This document shows, piece after piece, positions 1 through 10,377 of a stretch of 64,000 nucleotides of DNA. Numbering within the stretch: the stretch's first letter is position 1; each line of letters starts with the position of its first letter. The stretch is from NCBI RefSeq assembly GCF_014201675.1, contig NZ_JACHEZ010000005.1, forward strand, positions 62,001 through 126,000, in the 5' to 3' direction. The notes below the pieces were generated by a model. The model did no database searches, was not told the DNA's origin, and saw only the letters and a list, made by a program, of their open reading frames with translations. The stretch comes from Oceanithermus desulfurans (GTDB lineage: Bacteria; Deinococcota; Deinococci; Deinococcales; Marinithermaceae). The translations under genes and the position numbers were made by a program.

Positions 1-620
1 TCCTGTGCGTCCAGCGCCAGCGCCGCCTCCAGGGTGGCGGCGTCGAGCTTGCGCGCCTCGGCGTCGGGGTGGTAGTGCGAAAGGTCGGTGCTCACCACCA
101 CCAGATCTCCGGGGCGCAGCACCGCCTCCAGGTGTCCGGCGACGGCCAGCGGGTCGACCAGTCCGAAGAGCAGCGGCACCAGCTTGAACTCGCCCAGAAC
201 GGCCTGCAGGAAGGGCAGTTCCACCTCGAGGCTGTGTTCGGGGGTGTGCGGTTCGTCGGCGCTGGTGAAGAGCGCCGACCGCTCCAGCAGTTCGCCCACG
301 CGCTCGGTGTCCACCGGCACCTGCCCCAGCGGCGTCTCCCAGTAGGTGAAGTTGCCCGTGGACACCCCCTCGAAGGCGAGGTAGTGCGCGGGGCCCATCA
401 GAAAGACCGTGGGGGTCTTTCCGGCCAGCGGCTCGAGCGCCCGGAAACTGTACGCGGCCACCGGCCCCGAGTAGACGTAGCCGGCGTGCGGCGCCACCAC
501 CGCCTTGGGGGCGTGGGTGGGCGGCGTTTGGGCCATCGCCAGAAGTTCGTCGACCATCCGGGCCAGCTGCATGGGTTCGGCCGGGTAGAAACTGCCGGCC
601 ACCGCGGGTTTGCGTACCAT
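1..620 (-). CDS. AmmeMemoRadiSam system protein B (MEMO1 family), 3' end outside window
   Basis: 206 codons are visible; the C-terminus lies beyond the left edge. The protein starts at ATG 620 (MVRKPAVAGSFYP). Family motifs can be read in order: PHAGYVYSG (residues 44-52), GPAHY (76-80), EHSLEVELPFLQ (129-140) and STDLSHYHPD (177-186). The His residues in these blocks match the metal or active-site histidines of the MEMO1 dioxygenase-like fold. The radical SAM gene ends 14 bases upstream on the same strand, so the two are probably cotranscribed, as in the conserved AMMECR1/MEMO1/radical-SAM triad. The AMMECR1 member, if present, would lie outside the window. The biochemical role of this triad in bacteria is not established. 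Confidence 0.9.
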   Translation of the reverse strand, partial: MVRKPAVAGSFYPAEPMQLARMVDELLAMAQTPPTHAPKAVVAPHAGYVYSGPVAAYSFRALEPLAGKTPTVFLMGPAHYLAFEGVSTGNFTYWETPLGQVPVDTERVGELLERSALFTSADEPHTPEHSLEVELPFLQAVLGEFKLVPLLFGLVDPLAVAGHLEAVLRPGDLVVVSTDLSHYHPDAEARKLDAATLEAALALDAQ

Positions 621-633
621 CGCCTTCTCCTTT

Positions 634-1707
<1,074 letters not shown>

Positions 1708-1795
1708 TTGATAGGGGTAGCGGCTTAATATGCCTACACTCACATTTTATCATACATTTAGTAGAGAGAAAAGATGGCGGGCCGTCTTATTCCGC

Positions 1796-1835
1796 CATCC
1801 CCGACGAGGCGCGAAGCGGCGAGATCGGGGATCTT
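1796..1835. repeat. Dispersed repeat A, copy 1
   Basis: This 40-base unit starts CATCCCCGACGAGG and ends GATCGGGGATCTT. It matches the copy at 2234-2273 in 38 of 40 bases. ATCCCCGA and TCGGGGAT form outer inverted arms, so the transcript would fold into a hairpin. The two differences lie in the inner loop. Confidence 0.8.
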
Positions 1836-1920
1836 CGCGTTACTGCAAAGAGCGGGCGAAACCAGTACCGTCGGCGGTATCTGCGATTTGTGCAACAGGA
1901 TCCTCAGCTACGCCTACTAA

Positions 1921-1967
1921 GATTCCGGCTCTCGCGGGCCGGGCGGCCCGCTCGTCCGGAATGACGG
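1921..1967. repeat. Dispersed repeat B, copy 1
   Basis: The unit starts GATTCCGG and ends GTCCGGAATGACGG, with inverted outer arms (ATTCCGG / CCGGAAT). The same frame, with a different centre, recurs at 2013-2084 and 2361-2444. Copy 1 lacks the GTGCGTGGTACGTGG tail of the other two. Confidence 0.65.
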
Positions 1968-2012
1968 TTGTTTATGGCGCATACGGCGAGGTTAGGGGGC
2001 TATCCCGGACTT

Positions 2013-2084
2013 GATCCGGGATCTCGGGGGTCGCATGGCTTCCTCGTCTGGAACGACGGATAACGGCGGTGCGTGGTACGTGGT
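2013..2084. repeat. Dispersed repeat B, copy 2
   Basis: It shares CTCG(T/C)C(T/C)GGAACGACGGATAAC and a GGTCGCATGG centre with copy 3 and is followed by GCGTGGTACGTGG. The left arm is GATCCGGGATCTCGG, and a further overlapping dyad (TATCCCGGACTTGATCCGGGAT) precedes it. Confidence 0.65.
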
Positions 2085-2233
2085 AGGAGTATGAGGGGAG
2101 GAACCGGCCGTAGCGGGTGAAGCCGGAAGCCCGCCAGCCTTCTTTTGCAATCCCAAGTACACGAAGAGCCGGTGCTTTCACGTCCCCCCTTCGTCACCCG
2201 CGTCCCACTCCCTACACCCACCCCCCCCTCCGT

Positions 2234-2273
2234 CATCCCCGACGAGGCGCGAAACGCCGAGATCGGGGATCTT
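2234..2273. repeat. Dispersed repeat A, copy 2
   Basis: The second copy of the 40-base element at 1796-1835, with two substitutions. It is followed by repeat B copy 3 about 90 bases later, the same A-then-B order as the first pair. Confidence 0.8.
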
Positions 2274-2360
2274 ATGGGTTGCTGCGAGATACGCGTAATC
2301 CGGCGCACCGTCGTCACCGCACGTACTTTGAACCAATGACTCCTCGTCCGCGCGCAACGA

Positions 2361-2444
2361 GATTCCGGACCTCGGGGTCGCATGGCCCCCTCGTCCGGAA
2401 CGACGGATAACAGCGGTACATGGTGCGTAGTGCGTGGTACGTGG
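2361..2444. repeat. Dispersed repeat B, copy 3 with GTGCGTGGTACG tail
   Basis: It starts GATTCCGGACCTCGG, has the centre GGTCGCATGG, continues TCGTCCGGAACGACGG, and then runs into an alternating tail of GGTACATGG, GTGCGTAG and GTGCGTGGTACGTGG words. The tail belongs to the word family also seen at 7682-7711 and 27284-27326. Confidence 0.65.
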
Positions 2445-2599
2445 TGGGCGACGGGCAGGGGCGCGTCGTAGGGCCGAGGGCGGCCGCGGCGCGTGCGAAA
2501 CGACACCAAACCCCTACCGCGGCGTAGCCCGCCACGGTATAACGCAATGCAGCGCTTTTCTCTGGCGGGAGGTCCAGCGCAAAGGGCCCGGAACGCGCC

Positions 2600-3709
<1,110 letters not shown>

Positions 3710-3738
3710 TTACAATGGTTATAGAAAAGGAGGTTCCG

Positions 3739-4275
3739 GTGACCGTAAAGAAAATCTTGATCATGAGCGCGGCCCTGCTGCTGGCCTTCGCGCTTGCGGC
3801 CGGGCCGCTCGAGCAGCTCCGCGAGGAGCAGGCGCCGTTGTTTCGGGTGCTCGAGTCCGACGGGGTCGCTTTCTTCTGGGATCAGGCGATCGTGCTGGAC
3901 GTGAACGTCGCGGGAAAGGCCATGACGAGCGTAAACCTATCGGGTGAGCTCGAGGACCGGGAAGGCGTGGCGGTAAGCCTTACGGCGATGGGCGAGAAAG
4001 GCGCGCTCCAACCCATGATGCTTGGGATTTTGCCTGATCCCGAGAAGCTCACCGAGAAAGGCGCGGAGGCCACAATGGTGGCCTGGTCGTTCCTGGAACA
4101 CAAGCTGATGGCGCTGGCTATGACGACCGGGGCGACGGAGGTCACCCCGGCGGCGATGAGCCCCGAGGAGGCCGAGACGCTGTTCAAGGCCCACCTGCCC
4201 CGTACGTTCGCCTACCTGCAGGAACAGAGCCCCGAGGAACCGCCCGTACCCACGGGAGACGGCGACGCACCTTAG
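3739..4275 (+). CDS. Small secreted protein of unknown function
   Basis: A 178-residue protein from GTG 3739, chosen because AAGGAGG (3727-3733) sits five bases before it; an in-frame ATG at 3715 lies upstream of that site and inside the promoter (TACAAT at 3711-3716). The start is a signal peptide: KK, then a hydrophobic stretch ending LAFALAAG. The mature part is acidic, has no Cys, is rich in Met around residues 90-130, and ends in Pro/Glu/Asp. No domain was recognised. It stands alone between the divergent lysY and the merB gene. Confidence 0.75.
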   Translation: MTVKKILIMSAALLLAFALAAGPLEQLREEQAPLFRVLESDGVAFFWDQAIVLDVNVAGKAMTSVNLSGELEDREGVAVSLTAMGEKGALQPMMLGILPDPEKLTEKGAEATMVAWSFLEHKLMALAMTTGATEVTPAAMSPEEAETLFKAHLPRTFAYLQEQSPEEPPVPTGDGDAP

Positions 4276-4357
4276 CGCCGCTTGCGGTCGGGGCAGCGGT
4301 TTGCGCCCCCTTCCTTTGCGGTCCGATTCGGCGGCGCCGGGAGGGTAAGATGCCCAC

Positions 4358-4501
4358 ATGAGCCGCTGCGGTCGTTGGCGTGCGCGCCTCGTGAAGGTCG
4401 TGGGAGCGGCGCAGTTGCCCCACCCCGCCGCCTGCTGCCGTGCGACGGGGCCGCCGGGGCCTTGCGGGGCGCGGCCGCACGGCACGGAGGCGTGGCCGTG
4501 A
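4358..4501 (+). CDS. Possible 47-residue Cys-containing leader ORF coupled to merB
   Basis: ATG 4358 follows a TAAGAT box (4346-4351) by six bases, the leaderless spacing used by several genes here. The frame reads MSRCGRWRARLVKVV and contains Cys at 4, 26, 27 and 36. Its stop overlaps the merB start as GTGA (4498-4501), so it could couple translation to merB. Composition is otherwise like random high-GC coding, and no relative was recognised. It may be a real regulatory leader, or only the 5' end of the merB transcript. Confidence 0.4.
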   Translation: MSRCGRWRARLVKVVGAAQLPHPAACCRATGPPGPCGARPHGTEAWP

Positions 4502-5136
4502 GAACCGCCGACCTCGACGTGCTTTTCTCCAAACTGTCGCGCCTATTCAGCGACGGTCCGCAGGCGGAGGTGTTTTCCCGCCTGCTCCCCCACGCGGTCG
4601 TACGGCTGGCTGCAGGGCGCCCCGTGACGCCCGTGGAGTTGGCCGCGGCGACCGGCCGCACCGCGGCCGAGGTGGGGAGGCTGCTGCAGCAGCTGCCGGG
4701 CGTAGAGATGGACGACGCGGGCAACCTCGTCGGCATGGGGCTGACCCTGCGCCCCACCCCGCACCGCTTCGAGGTGGAAGGGCGCAGCCTCTACACCTGG
4801 TGCGCGTTCGACGCGTTGCTTTTCCCCGTCATCCTGGGCAAGACCGTTCGGGTGCGGTCGCCCTGCCCCGGCACGGGAGCGCCGGTTCGGGCGCGGGTCT
4901 CGCCCGCGGGGCTGGAGGAGCTGGATCCGCCCGAGGCCGTGGTTTCCCTTCGGGTACCCGACACCTTCGAGAACCTCAGGGGGAGTTTCTGCGGCTTCGT
5001 GCACTTCTTCCGCTCGGCCGCCGCGGCGGCCGACTGGTTGCGCTCGCGCCCGGACGCGGTCGTGCTCTCCGTGGACGAGGCCTTCGCGCTTGGACGCAGG
5101 CTGGCGTACGACCGTTTTGGAGTCGGATCCTCCTAG
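4498..5136 (+). CDS. merB: Organomercurial (alkylmercury) lyase
   Basis: A 212-residue protein from GTG 4498, with GGAGG (4486-4490) seven bases upstream. The length equals the classical enzyme. It cleaves carbon-mercury bonds, giving Hg(II) for reduction by MerA. The catalytic triad is present: Cys102 and Asp105 in WCAFD and Cys165 in GSFCGFVHFF. A short N-terminal helical domain (VTPVELAAATGRTAAEV) precedes the core, as in the family. No merA, merR or transport gene is visible here, so the lyase is separated from any mercury operon in this window. It is transcribed opposite to the lysine cluster genes around it. Confidence 0.92.
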   Translation: MRTADLDVLFSKLSRLFSDGPQAEVFSRLLPHAVVRLAAGRPVTPVELAAATGRTAAEVGRLLQQLPGVEMDDAGNLVGMGLTLRPTPHRFEVEGRSLYTWCAFDALLFPVILGKTVRVRSPCPGTGAPVRARVSPAGLEELDPPEAVVSLRVPDTFENLRGSFCGFVHFFRSAAAAADWLRSRPDAVVLSVDEAFALGRRLAYDRFGVGSS

Positions 5137-5280
5137 GCCGGACGGCGACGAACCCTCCGCCGAACGAACGGACCGCACGGAACAGGGCCACCAGGGCGTC
5201 GTTCGTCTGAGTTCTGAGCAGCGAGGCGTAGTATGTTGCGGGGCCCCCGTGGCCTCGCGCTAGCCCCGGTTCGTTCGCGG

Positions 5281-5775
5281 CTAGGACAGCTCGCCGCTAA
5301 ACAGCGGCGCTTCCTCCCCGCGCAGCTCGGCCTCGGTGACGGTGCGGCCGTCGGCGCGGATGTGGATCACCTCGTCCGGTTCCAGCGCGCCGAACTGGAC
5401 CAGGCCGCGCACCACCAGGAAGCGGCGGTGGCAGCGACGTGGGTCTTCTTCGGCGCAGACCAGGGCCACGACGTGGCGGCTGGCGAGCTCCACCAGCGCC
5501 TCGAGCCCCTTTTGGAAACCCGGGTCGCGCAGCCGCGCTTCCACGTCGAGTTTTTGTCGGCTTCCGCGAGGCACGCCGCCGAGCCGGTCGCCCATCCATA
5601 CGTAGCCGAAGCCGGCTTCCGCGAGGGCCTGGGCGAAGGGGCGGTGGTTGTACTGGGGGTTGTGCCGCGAAAAGGGTCGGGCGCGCACGTCCACCACGAC
5701 CTCCACCCCATTTTCGCGCAAGAGCTCGAGAAAACGCTCCAGCGGCAGGTTGGCGTGGCCCAGCGTGTAGAGCAT
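5281..5775 (-). CDS. DUF488 family protein
   Basis: A 164-residue protein from ATG 5775 with GGAGG four bases upstream. Family motifs are YTLGHAN at the start, DVRARPFSRHNPQ, YVWMGDRLGG, and CAEEDPRRCHR near residue 115. This combination defines DUF488, a small cytoplasmic family whose function is not established. It lies 45 bases downstream of lysX and could be the last gene of that operon. Its ribosome site is in the 3' arm of a hairpin (5777-5800). Confidence 0.85.
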   Translation of the reverse strand: MLYTLGHANLPLERFLELLRENGVEVVVDVRARPFSRHNPQYNHRPFAQALAEAGFGYVWMGDRLGGVPRGSRQKLDVEARLRDPGFQKGLEALVELASRHVVALVCAEEDPRRCHRRFLVVRGLVQFGALEPDEVIHIRADGRTVTEAELRGEEAPLFSGELS

Positions 5776-5776
5776 T

Positions 5777-5800
5777 CCGCCTCCAGGATACCGGAGGCGG
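5777..5800 (-). promoter_or_regulatory. Hairpin covering the DUF488 ribosome site
   Basis: Two perfect 8-base arms, CCGCCTCC and GGAGGCGG on the minus strand, are separated by 8 bases. The second arm contains the GGAGG used by the DUF488 gene. In the lysX readthrough transcript this would hide the ribosome site; it is not followed by a T run, so it is not a terminator. Confidence 0.5.
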
Positions 5801-5819
5801 AGCGGGAAGGCCCCGCCGG

Positions 5820-6656
5820 TTAGCCCTGCGAGGCGGCGTAGGCCAGGATCTTTCCCGGGATGTCCACCCCGGTGGTGGTCACCGAGTTCTTGAACTCCAT
5901 GGTGTGGTTGACCTCGTTGACCAGCAGGCCGCGCGCCGACTCGAAGACGTCCACGGCCAGCACCCCGCCGCCGAGGGCCCGGGCGGCGGCCAGGCTGACT
6001 TCGGCGAGCTCGTCCGTGACCGGGCAGTTTTCGGCCACCGCGCCGCGGGCGGTGTTGGTGATCCAGTGCTCGCTCGCGCGGAAGATGGCGGCGATGGCCT
6101 GATCGCCCACCACGAAGACGCGGATGTCGCGCCCCGGCTTTTCCACGAACTCCTGCAGGTAGTAGAGCTGGTGCTGGTAGCCCATGAACTGCTTGTGCTC
6201 GAGCAGCGCCTCCAGGGCGTCGCGGTCGTTCACGCGGGCCACCATCCGCCCCCAGGAGCCGACCACCGGTTTGACCACCAGCGGGTAGCCCCATTCTTCG
6301 GCCATCCTCAGGGCGGTATCCGGGTCCAGGGCCAGGGCGGTGCGCGGCTGCGGCACCCCGGCGGCGGCCAGGGCGGCCGAGGTGGCCCACTTGTCGCCGG
6401 CGGTCTCGATGACCTCGGGTCGGTTCACCGTGGGCACGCCCAGCGCGGTCAGGTAGCGGCTTGCAGCCAGCCCGCGCGACTGGCTGACGGCGCGCTCGAG
6501 CGCCGCCGAAACGCCCTCCAGCTCGGCAGGGGGCTCCTCCAGGTCCATGCGCAGCTGGGGCAGGTAGACCTTCTTCCAGGCCAGGCCCAGGCGGTCGGCG
6601 GCCTCGAAGAGCAGTTTTTCGTCGCCGCGGATGCGGTCGTAGAGGATGGCTAGCAT
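5820..6656 (-). CDS. lysX: LysW-alpha-aminoadipate ligase (ATP-grasp)
   Basis: A 278-residue RimK-like ATP-grasp enzyme. It attaches alpha-aminoadipate to the C-terminal Glu of the carrier LysW, protecting its amino group in lysine synthesis. Visible signatures are the KPVVGSWGR phosphate-binding segment, [14 protein letters not shown], and the metal-binding [11 protein letters not shown] near residue 250, followed by the LysX-typical TTTGVDIPG. The length is usual for the family. The carrier gene lysW lies 73 bases upstream, with repeat D between them. Confidence 0.95.
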   Translation of the reverse strand: MLAILYDRIRGDEKLLFEAADRLGLAWKKVYLPQLRMDLEEPPAELEGVSAALERAVSQSRGLAASRYLTALGVPTVNRPEVIETAGDKWATSAALAAAGVPQPRTALALDPDTALRMAEEWGYPLVVKPVVGSWGRMVARVNDRDALEALLEHKQFMGYQHQLYYLQEFVEKPGRDIRVFVVGDQAIAAIFRASEHWITNTARGAVAENCPVTDELAEVSLAAARALGGGVLAVDVFESARGLLVNEVNHTMEFKNSVTTTGVDIPGKILAYAASQG

Positions 6657-6661
6657 GGCTG

Positions 6662-6729
6662 TAGGGGGGTGGGGCTTGGGGGGTGGGATGTGGGAAAAAC
6701 CTACTTCCTACACCCCACCTCCTACCTCC
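6662..6729. repeat. Low-complexity repeat D between lysW and lysX
   Basis: GGGGGGTGGGGCTTGGGGGGTGGG is followed by the reverse-oriented counterpart CTACTTCCTACACCCCACC. The words GTGGGAAGTAGG and GGGGTGGGG recur upstream of lysT (8965-9060). The element fills the whole lysW-lysX gap and leaves no clear ribosome site for lysX. Confidence 0.6.
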
Positions 6730-6894
6730 TTATTCGCCCCAATCCTCCGCCTCTTCGGGGGCCGGCTCCACCTTTAGGGGTTCTACGGAGACCACTTCGA
6801 GCTCCGCGCCGCAGTCGTCGCAGATCAGCAGTTCGCCGAGTTCCGGGTTTTCTAGCGTCAGGGTGGCACCGCATTCAGGGCAGGTCACGTTCAT
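6730..6894 (-). CDS. lysW: LysW amino-group carrier protein
   Basis: A 54-residue acidic zinc-ribbon protein. Four Cys form the ribbon: CPEC (5-8) and CDDC (25-28). The C-terminus is EDWGE, the hallmark of LysW; the last Glu is the residue to which alpha-aminoadipate is linked by LysX and on which LysY then works. Its ATG overlaps the stop of the preceding zinc-ribbon gene as ATGA, so the two are translationally coupled. Confidence 0.97.
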   Translation of the reverse strand: MNVTCPECGATLTLENPELGELLICDDCGAELEVVSVEPLKVEPAPEEAEDWGE

Positions 6895-7190
6895 AGTTCT
6901 TCTTCCTCCACGTCGCCCCAGTCGGGCTTGAAGGTAAAGCCGCACTCGGGGCAGGTCAGGGGTCCTTCGCCTTCCACCTCGATCGGGGTCTCGCAGCGGG
7001 GGCAGTCCACGAAAAAGCCCTCGCCCGCCTGCACCACGCGCAGGGTCAGCGGTTCCAGCAGGGCCACCTCGACCACCGCGCCGCAGACCTCGCACTCGAG
7101 CAGGCTTCCCTCGTCGAGCCGGTCCAGTACCTCTGCTTCGAGCAAGAGGGGTTCGCTGCACACCGGGCATTCCACGCTCAGGGCTTCCAT
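6891..7190 (-). CDS. Tandem zinc-ribbon protein of the lysine cluster
   Basis: A 99-residue acidic protein with two LysW-like zinc ribbons: CPVC...CEVC (residues 9-37) and CPRC...CPEC (63-84). It ends in DWGDVEEEEL, which contains a DWG core reminiscent of the LysW tail EDWGE, but continues and does not end in a single Glu after WG. It lies between lysU and lysW, overlapping lysW by four bases, so it is made with the pathway. A second carrier, a LysW partner or a regulator are all possible; function unknown. It is a real gene by position and composition. Confidence 0.8.
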   Translation of the reverse strand: MEALSVECPVCSEPLLLEAEVLDRLDEGSLLECEVCGAVVEVALLEPLTLRVVQAGEGFFVDCPRCETPIEVEGEGPLTCPECGFTFKPDWGDVEEEEL

Positions 7191-7193
7191 GCC

Positions 7194-7712
7194 TCACTCT
7201 ACCCCCGGGAAGTCGCCGTGCTTCTTGAAGTATTCGAGCACGGAGCCCTCCTCGAGCGCCGCCAGCAGGAAGGCCGGCGGGGGTTCGAGCCGGTAGGTGC
7301 GCCCCCTGAGCTCCAGGGTGCCGGTGCGGATGTCGTAACGTACCTCGTCGCCGTCTTCTGCTGCGTTCACCACCTCCTCCGAGATGAAGGGCACGATGCC
7401 CAGGTTGACCAGGTTGCGGTAGAAGATGCGCGCGTAGCTGCGCGCCACGATGGCGCGCACCCCCAGCTTCTTAAGCGCCTCGGGCGCGTACTCGCGGCTC
7501 GAGCCCAACCCCAGGTTGCGCCCGGCCACGATCAGGTCGCCCGGCCGGTACGCGCCGGCGAACTCGGGGCGCAGGTGGGCGAAGGCGTAGTTCTGGAAGA
7601 CGTCCTCCCCCACCATGAAGGGGGCGTACTTACCGGGGAGCACGTCGTCGGTGTTGACGTCGTCGCCGAACTTCCAAACCCGGTGCGTGCGTGGTGCGTG
7701 GTGCGTGGTCAC
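7194..7712 (-). CDS. lysU: Homoaconitase small subunit (LeuD-like)
   Basis: A 172-residue swivelling-domain subunit that pairs with LysT to convert homocitrate to homoisocitrate through cis-homoaconitate. Motifs are FGDDVNTDD near the start and GRNLGLGSSREYAPEALK, the substrate-recognition loop, near residue 65. The GTG start at 7712 overlaps the lysT stop as GTGA. The first ten codons lie inside the GTGCGTGGTGCGTGG repeat and read TTHHAPRTH, a tail not expected in the family; the conserved fold begins at VWKFGDD. It is about nine residues longer than usual because of this. Confidence 0.9.
   Translation of the reverse strand: MTTHHAPRTHRVWKFGDDVNTDDVLPGKYAPFMVGEDVFQNYAFAHLRPEFAGAYRPGDLIVAGRNLGLGSSREYAPEALKKLGVRAIVARSYARIFYRNLVNLGIVPFISEEVVNAAEDGDEVRYDIRTGTLELRGRTYRLEPPPAFLLAALEEGSVLEYFKKHGDFPGVE
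7682..7711. repeat. Repeat C at the lysT/lysU junction
   Basis: GGTGCGTGCGTGGTGCGTGG words make three near-tandem copies of GTGCGTG. The same word family is at about 2070, 2415-2444 and 27284-27326. Here it lies within coding sequence, providing the 5' end of lysU. Confidence 0.7.
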
Positions 7713-8947
7713 GGGGCTACCTCCTCCTCGCCCGGGATGCGGCCCAAAACCGCCGCCAGCGCCGCCGTGCGCGGGCTCGCCAGGAAGACCTCGGCGTCGG
7801 CCGCGCCCATCCGACCCTTGAAGTTGCGGTTGGCCGTCGAGACCACCCGCTCGCCGCTCGCGGCCACCCCCATGTGCCGGCCCATGCAAGGCCCGCAGCC
7901 GGGGGTGCCGATCGTCGCGCCGGCCTCGACGAGCGTTTGCAGCACGCCCTCTTCCATCGCCTGCTTGAGCACCTGGCTCGAAGCGGGCACCACCAGCATG
8001 CGGGTGCCCGGGGCCACCCTCCGCCCCCGCAGCACCTCCGCCGCCGCCCGCAGGTCTTCGATGCGACCGTTGGTGCAGGTGCCGACGAAGACGAAGTCCA
8101 CCTCCGCACCGGCCTGGTCGTCCAGGCCGTGGACGTTGTCCACGTAGAAGGGCGCGGCCAGCCGCGGCGCGAGCGTGCCCAGGTCGATCTCCAGCTCGCG
8201 CGCGTAGGCCGCGTCCTCCCCGACCCGCAGCCAGCCCGGCACGTCGTAGTGCTCCAGAATCTCGCCCGACGGCACTACGATCCCGGCCTTGGCCCCGGCT
8301 TCCATGGCCAGGTTGGCCAGGGTGATGCGCTCGCTGCGGCCGAAGGCGCGTTCGGCCCCGTCTTCCAAATGAATTTCGACGGCCATGTAAGTCGCCCCGT
8401 CGGCACCCAGCCGGCCCACCATTTCGAGCGCCGCGTCCTTGGCGCTCACCCCCGGCCGCGGACGGCCGCGGAAGGTGACCTTCACCGACTCGGGCACCCG
8501 CAGCCAGGTCCGGCCGCTGGCGATAGCCAGGGCGATGTCCGTCGCGCCCATGCCGGTTCCGAAGGCCCCCACCGCGCCGTAGCTGGTCGAGTGCGAGTCG
8601 GAGCCCACGATCAGCGTCCCCGGCTGGGCCACGCCCTCCTCGATCAGCACCTGGTGGCAGACGCCGCGACCGACCTCGTAGAAGTTGACGCCGGTGCGGC
8701 GCGCCCACTCGCGTCCGCGCCGCTGCGCTTCGGCCACGTTGACGTTGGCCGCCGGGGCCACGTGGTCGTAGACCAGCGAGACCCGCTCGGGGTGGCGCGG
8801 CTCGGCGCCCAGCTCCTCGAGCCGGTCGATGACGGTGGGCACGATCGAGTCGATCGTCATCGCGTGGTCCACCTCCACCACCACCAGCTCCCCGGGCTGC
8901 ACCGGCCGCCCGGCCTTGTGGGAAAGGATGGCCTGGGCGAGGGTCAT
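7709..8947 (-). CDS. lysT: Homoaconitase large subunit (LeuC-like)
   Basis: A 412-residue aconitase-family subunit from ATG 8947, with GGAGG five bases upstream. The open frame extends to 9049, but that extension is only a translation of repeat D. The three [4Fe-4S] ligands are Cys291 (VGTCTNGR), Cys351 and Cys354 (GCGPCMG); GSDSHSTSYGAVGAFGTGMG (116-135) is the other aconitase signature. With LysU it acts in the second step of the alpha-aminoadipate pathway. The short length, about 410 residues, fits the prokaryotic homoaconitase/isopropylmalate isomerase type. Confidence 0.93.
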   Translation of the reverse strand: MTLAQAILSHKAGRPVQPGELVVVEVDHAMTIDSIVPTVIDRLEELGAEPRHPERVSLVYDHVAPAANVNVAEAQRRGREWARRTGVNFYEVGRGVCHQVLIEEGVAQPGTLIVGSDSHSTSYGAVGAFGTGMGATDIALAIASGRTWLRVPESVKVTFRGRPRPGVSAKDAALEMVGRLGADGATYMAVEIHLEDGAERAFGRSERITLANLAMEAGAKAGIVVPSGEILEHYDVPGWLRVGEDAAYARELEIDLGTLAPRLAAPFYVDNVHGLDDQAGAEVDFVFVGTCTNGRIEDLRAAAEVLRGRRVAPGTRMLVVPASSQVLKQAMEEGVLQTLVEAGATIGTPGCGPCMGRHMGVAASGERVVSTANRNFKGRMGAADAEVFLASPRTAALAAVLGRIPGEEEVAP

Positions 8948-8964
8948 AGCGGCCTCCGGCCGGG

Positions 8965-9060
8965 GCGTGGGAAGTAGGAAGTAGGGGGTGGGGGGTAGGG
9001 GGTGGGGGGTGGGAAACCCGGGCCGGCGTACCCACCACCCACGTCCCACGTCCCACTTCC
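8965..9060. repeat. Low-complexity repeat D upstream of lysT
   Basis: CGTGGGAAGTAGGAAGTAGGG continues as GGGGTGGGGGGTAGGG words, followed by oppositely oriented CCCACCACCCACGTCCCACGTCCCACTTCC. The two halves are roughly complementary, like the 6662-6729 copy. It fills most of the hcs-lysT gap. Confidence 0.65.
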
Positions 9061-9077
9061 GCGTCGCTTTGCGTCGC

Positions 9078-10292
<1,215 letters not shown>

Positions 10293-10310
<18 letters not shown>

Positions 10311-10340
10311 ATACAGTTTTTTGGCCTCCCGGTACTTCAT
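10293..10340 (-). CDS. Lysine-responsive leader peptide of the lysine operon
   Basis: A 15-residue peptide, MKYREAKKLYAGGAG, with Lys at 2, 7 and 8. The ATG lies about eight bases from the end of the -10 box, so the mRNA is nearly leaderless. It is followed by mutually exclusive antiterminator and terminator hairpins. Leader-peptide attenuation of the lysine cluster has been reported for Thermus thermophilus, and this is the same architecture: low Lys-tRNA should stall the ribosome and allow readthrough. Confidence 0.85.
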
Positions 10341-10348
10341 GGTTTGCA

Positions 10349-10377
10349 ATATTATTCAGTCAGCCCGGCGCTGTCAA
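10349..10377 (-). promoter_or_regulatory. Promoter of the lysine operon
   Basis: TTGACA (10372-10377) and TAATAT (10349-10354) are separated by 17 bases, an almost consensus housekeeping promoter. Transcription should start around 10342, just before the leader-peptide ATG. Confidence 0.88.

Larger units (their letters stand above)
1744..2599. other. Gene-free mosaic of dispersed repeats
   Basis: About 850 bases with no credible gene: every open frame here is short and built from repeat sequence. The stretch holds two copies of repeat A (1796-1835, 2234-2273), three of repeat B (1921-1967, 2013-2084, 2361-2444), and low-complexity runs of GTGCGTGGTACGTGG type (at about 2070 and 2415) and CCCACTCCCTACACCC type (at about 2204). 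It separates the radical SAM gene from lysY, both reading leftward, so it also sits at the 3' end of lysY. The order of the pieces suggests repeated insertion or gene-conversion of a composite unit. No promoter or RNA gene was recognised. Confidence 0.75.

Noticed and set aside
4282-4497. Longer start for merB at 4282
   Set aside because: It adds 72 residues with no family match; the 4498 start with GGAGG gives the classical length.
8948-9049. N-terminal extension of lysT by 34 codons
   Set aside because: The extension is a translation of low-complexity repeat D; GGAGG sits just before ATG 8947.
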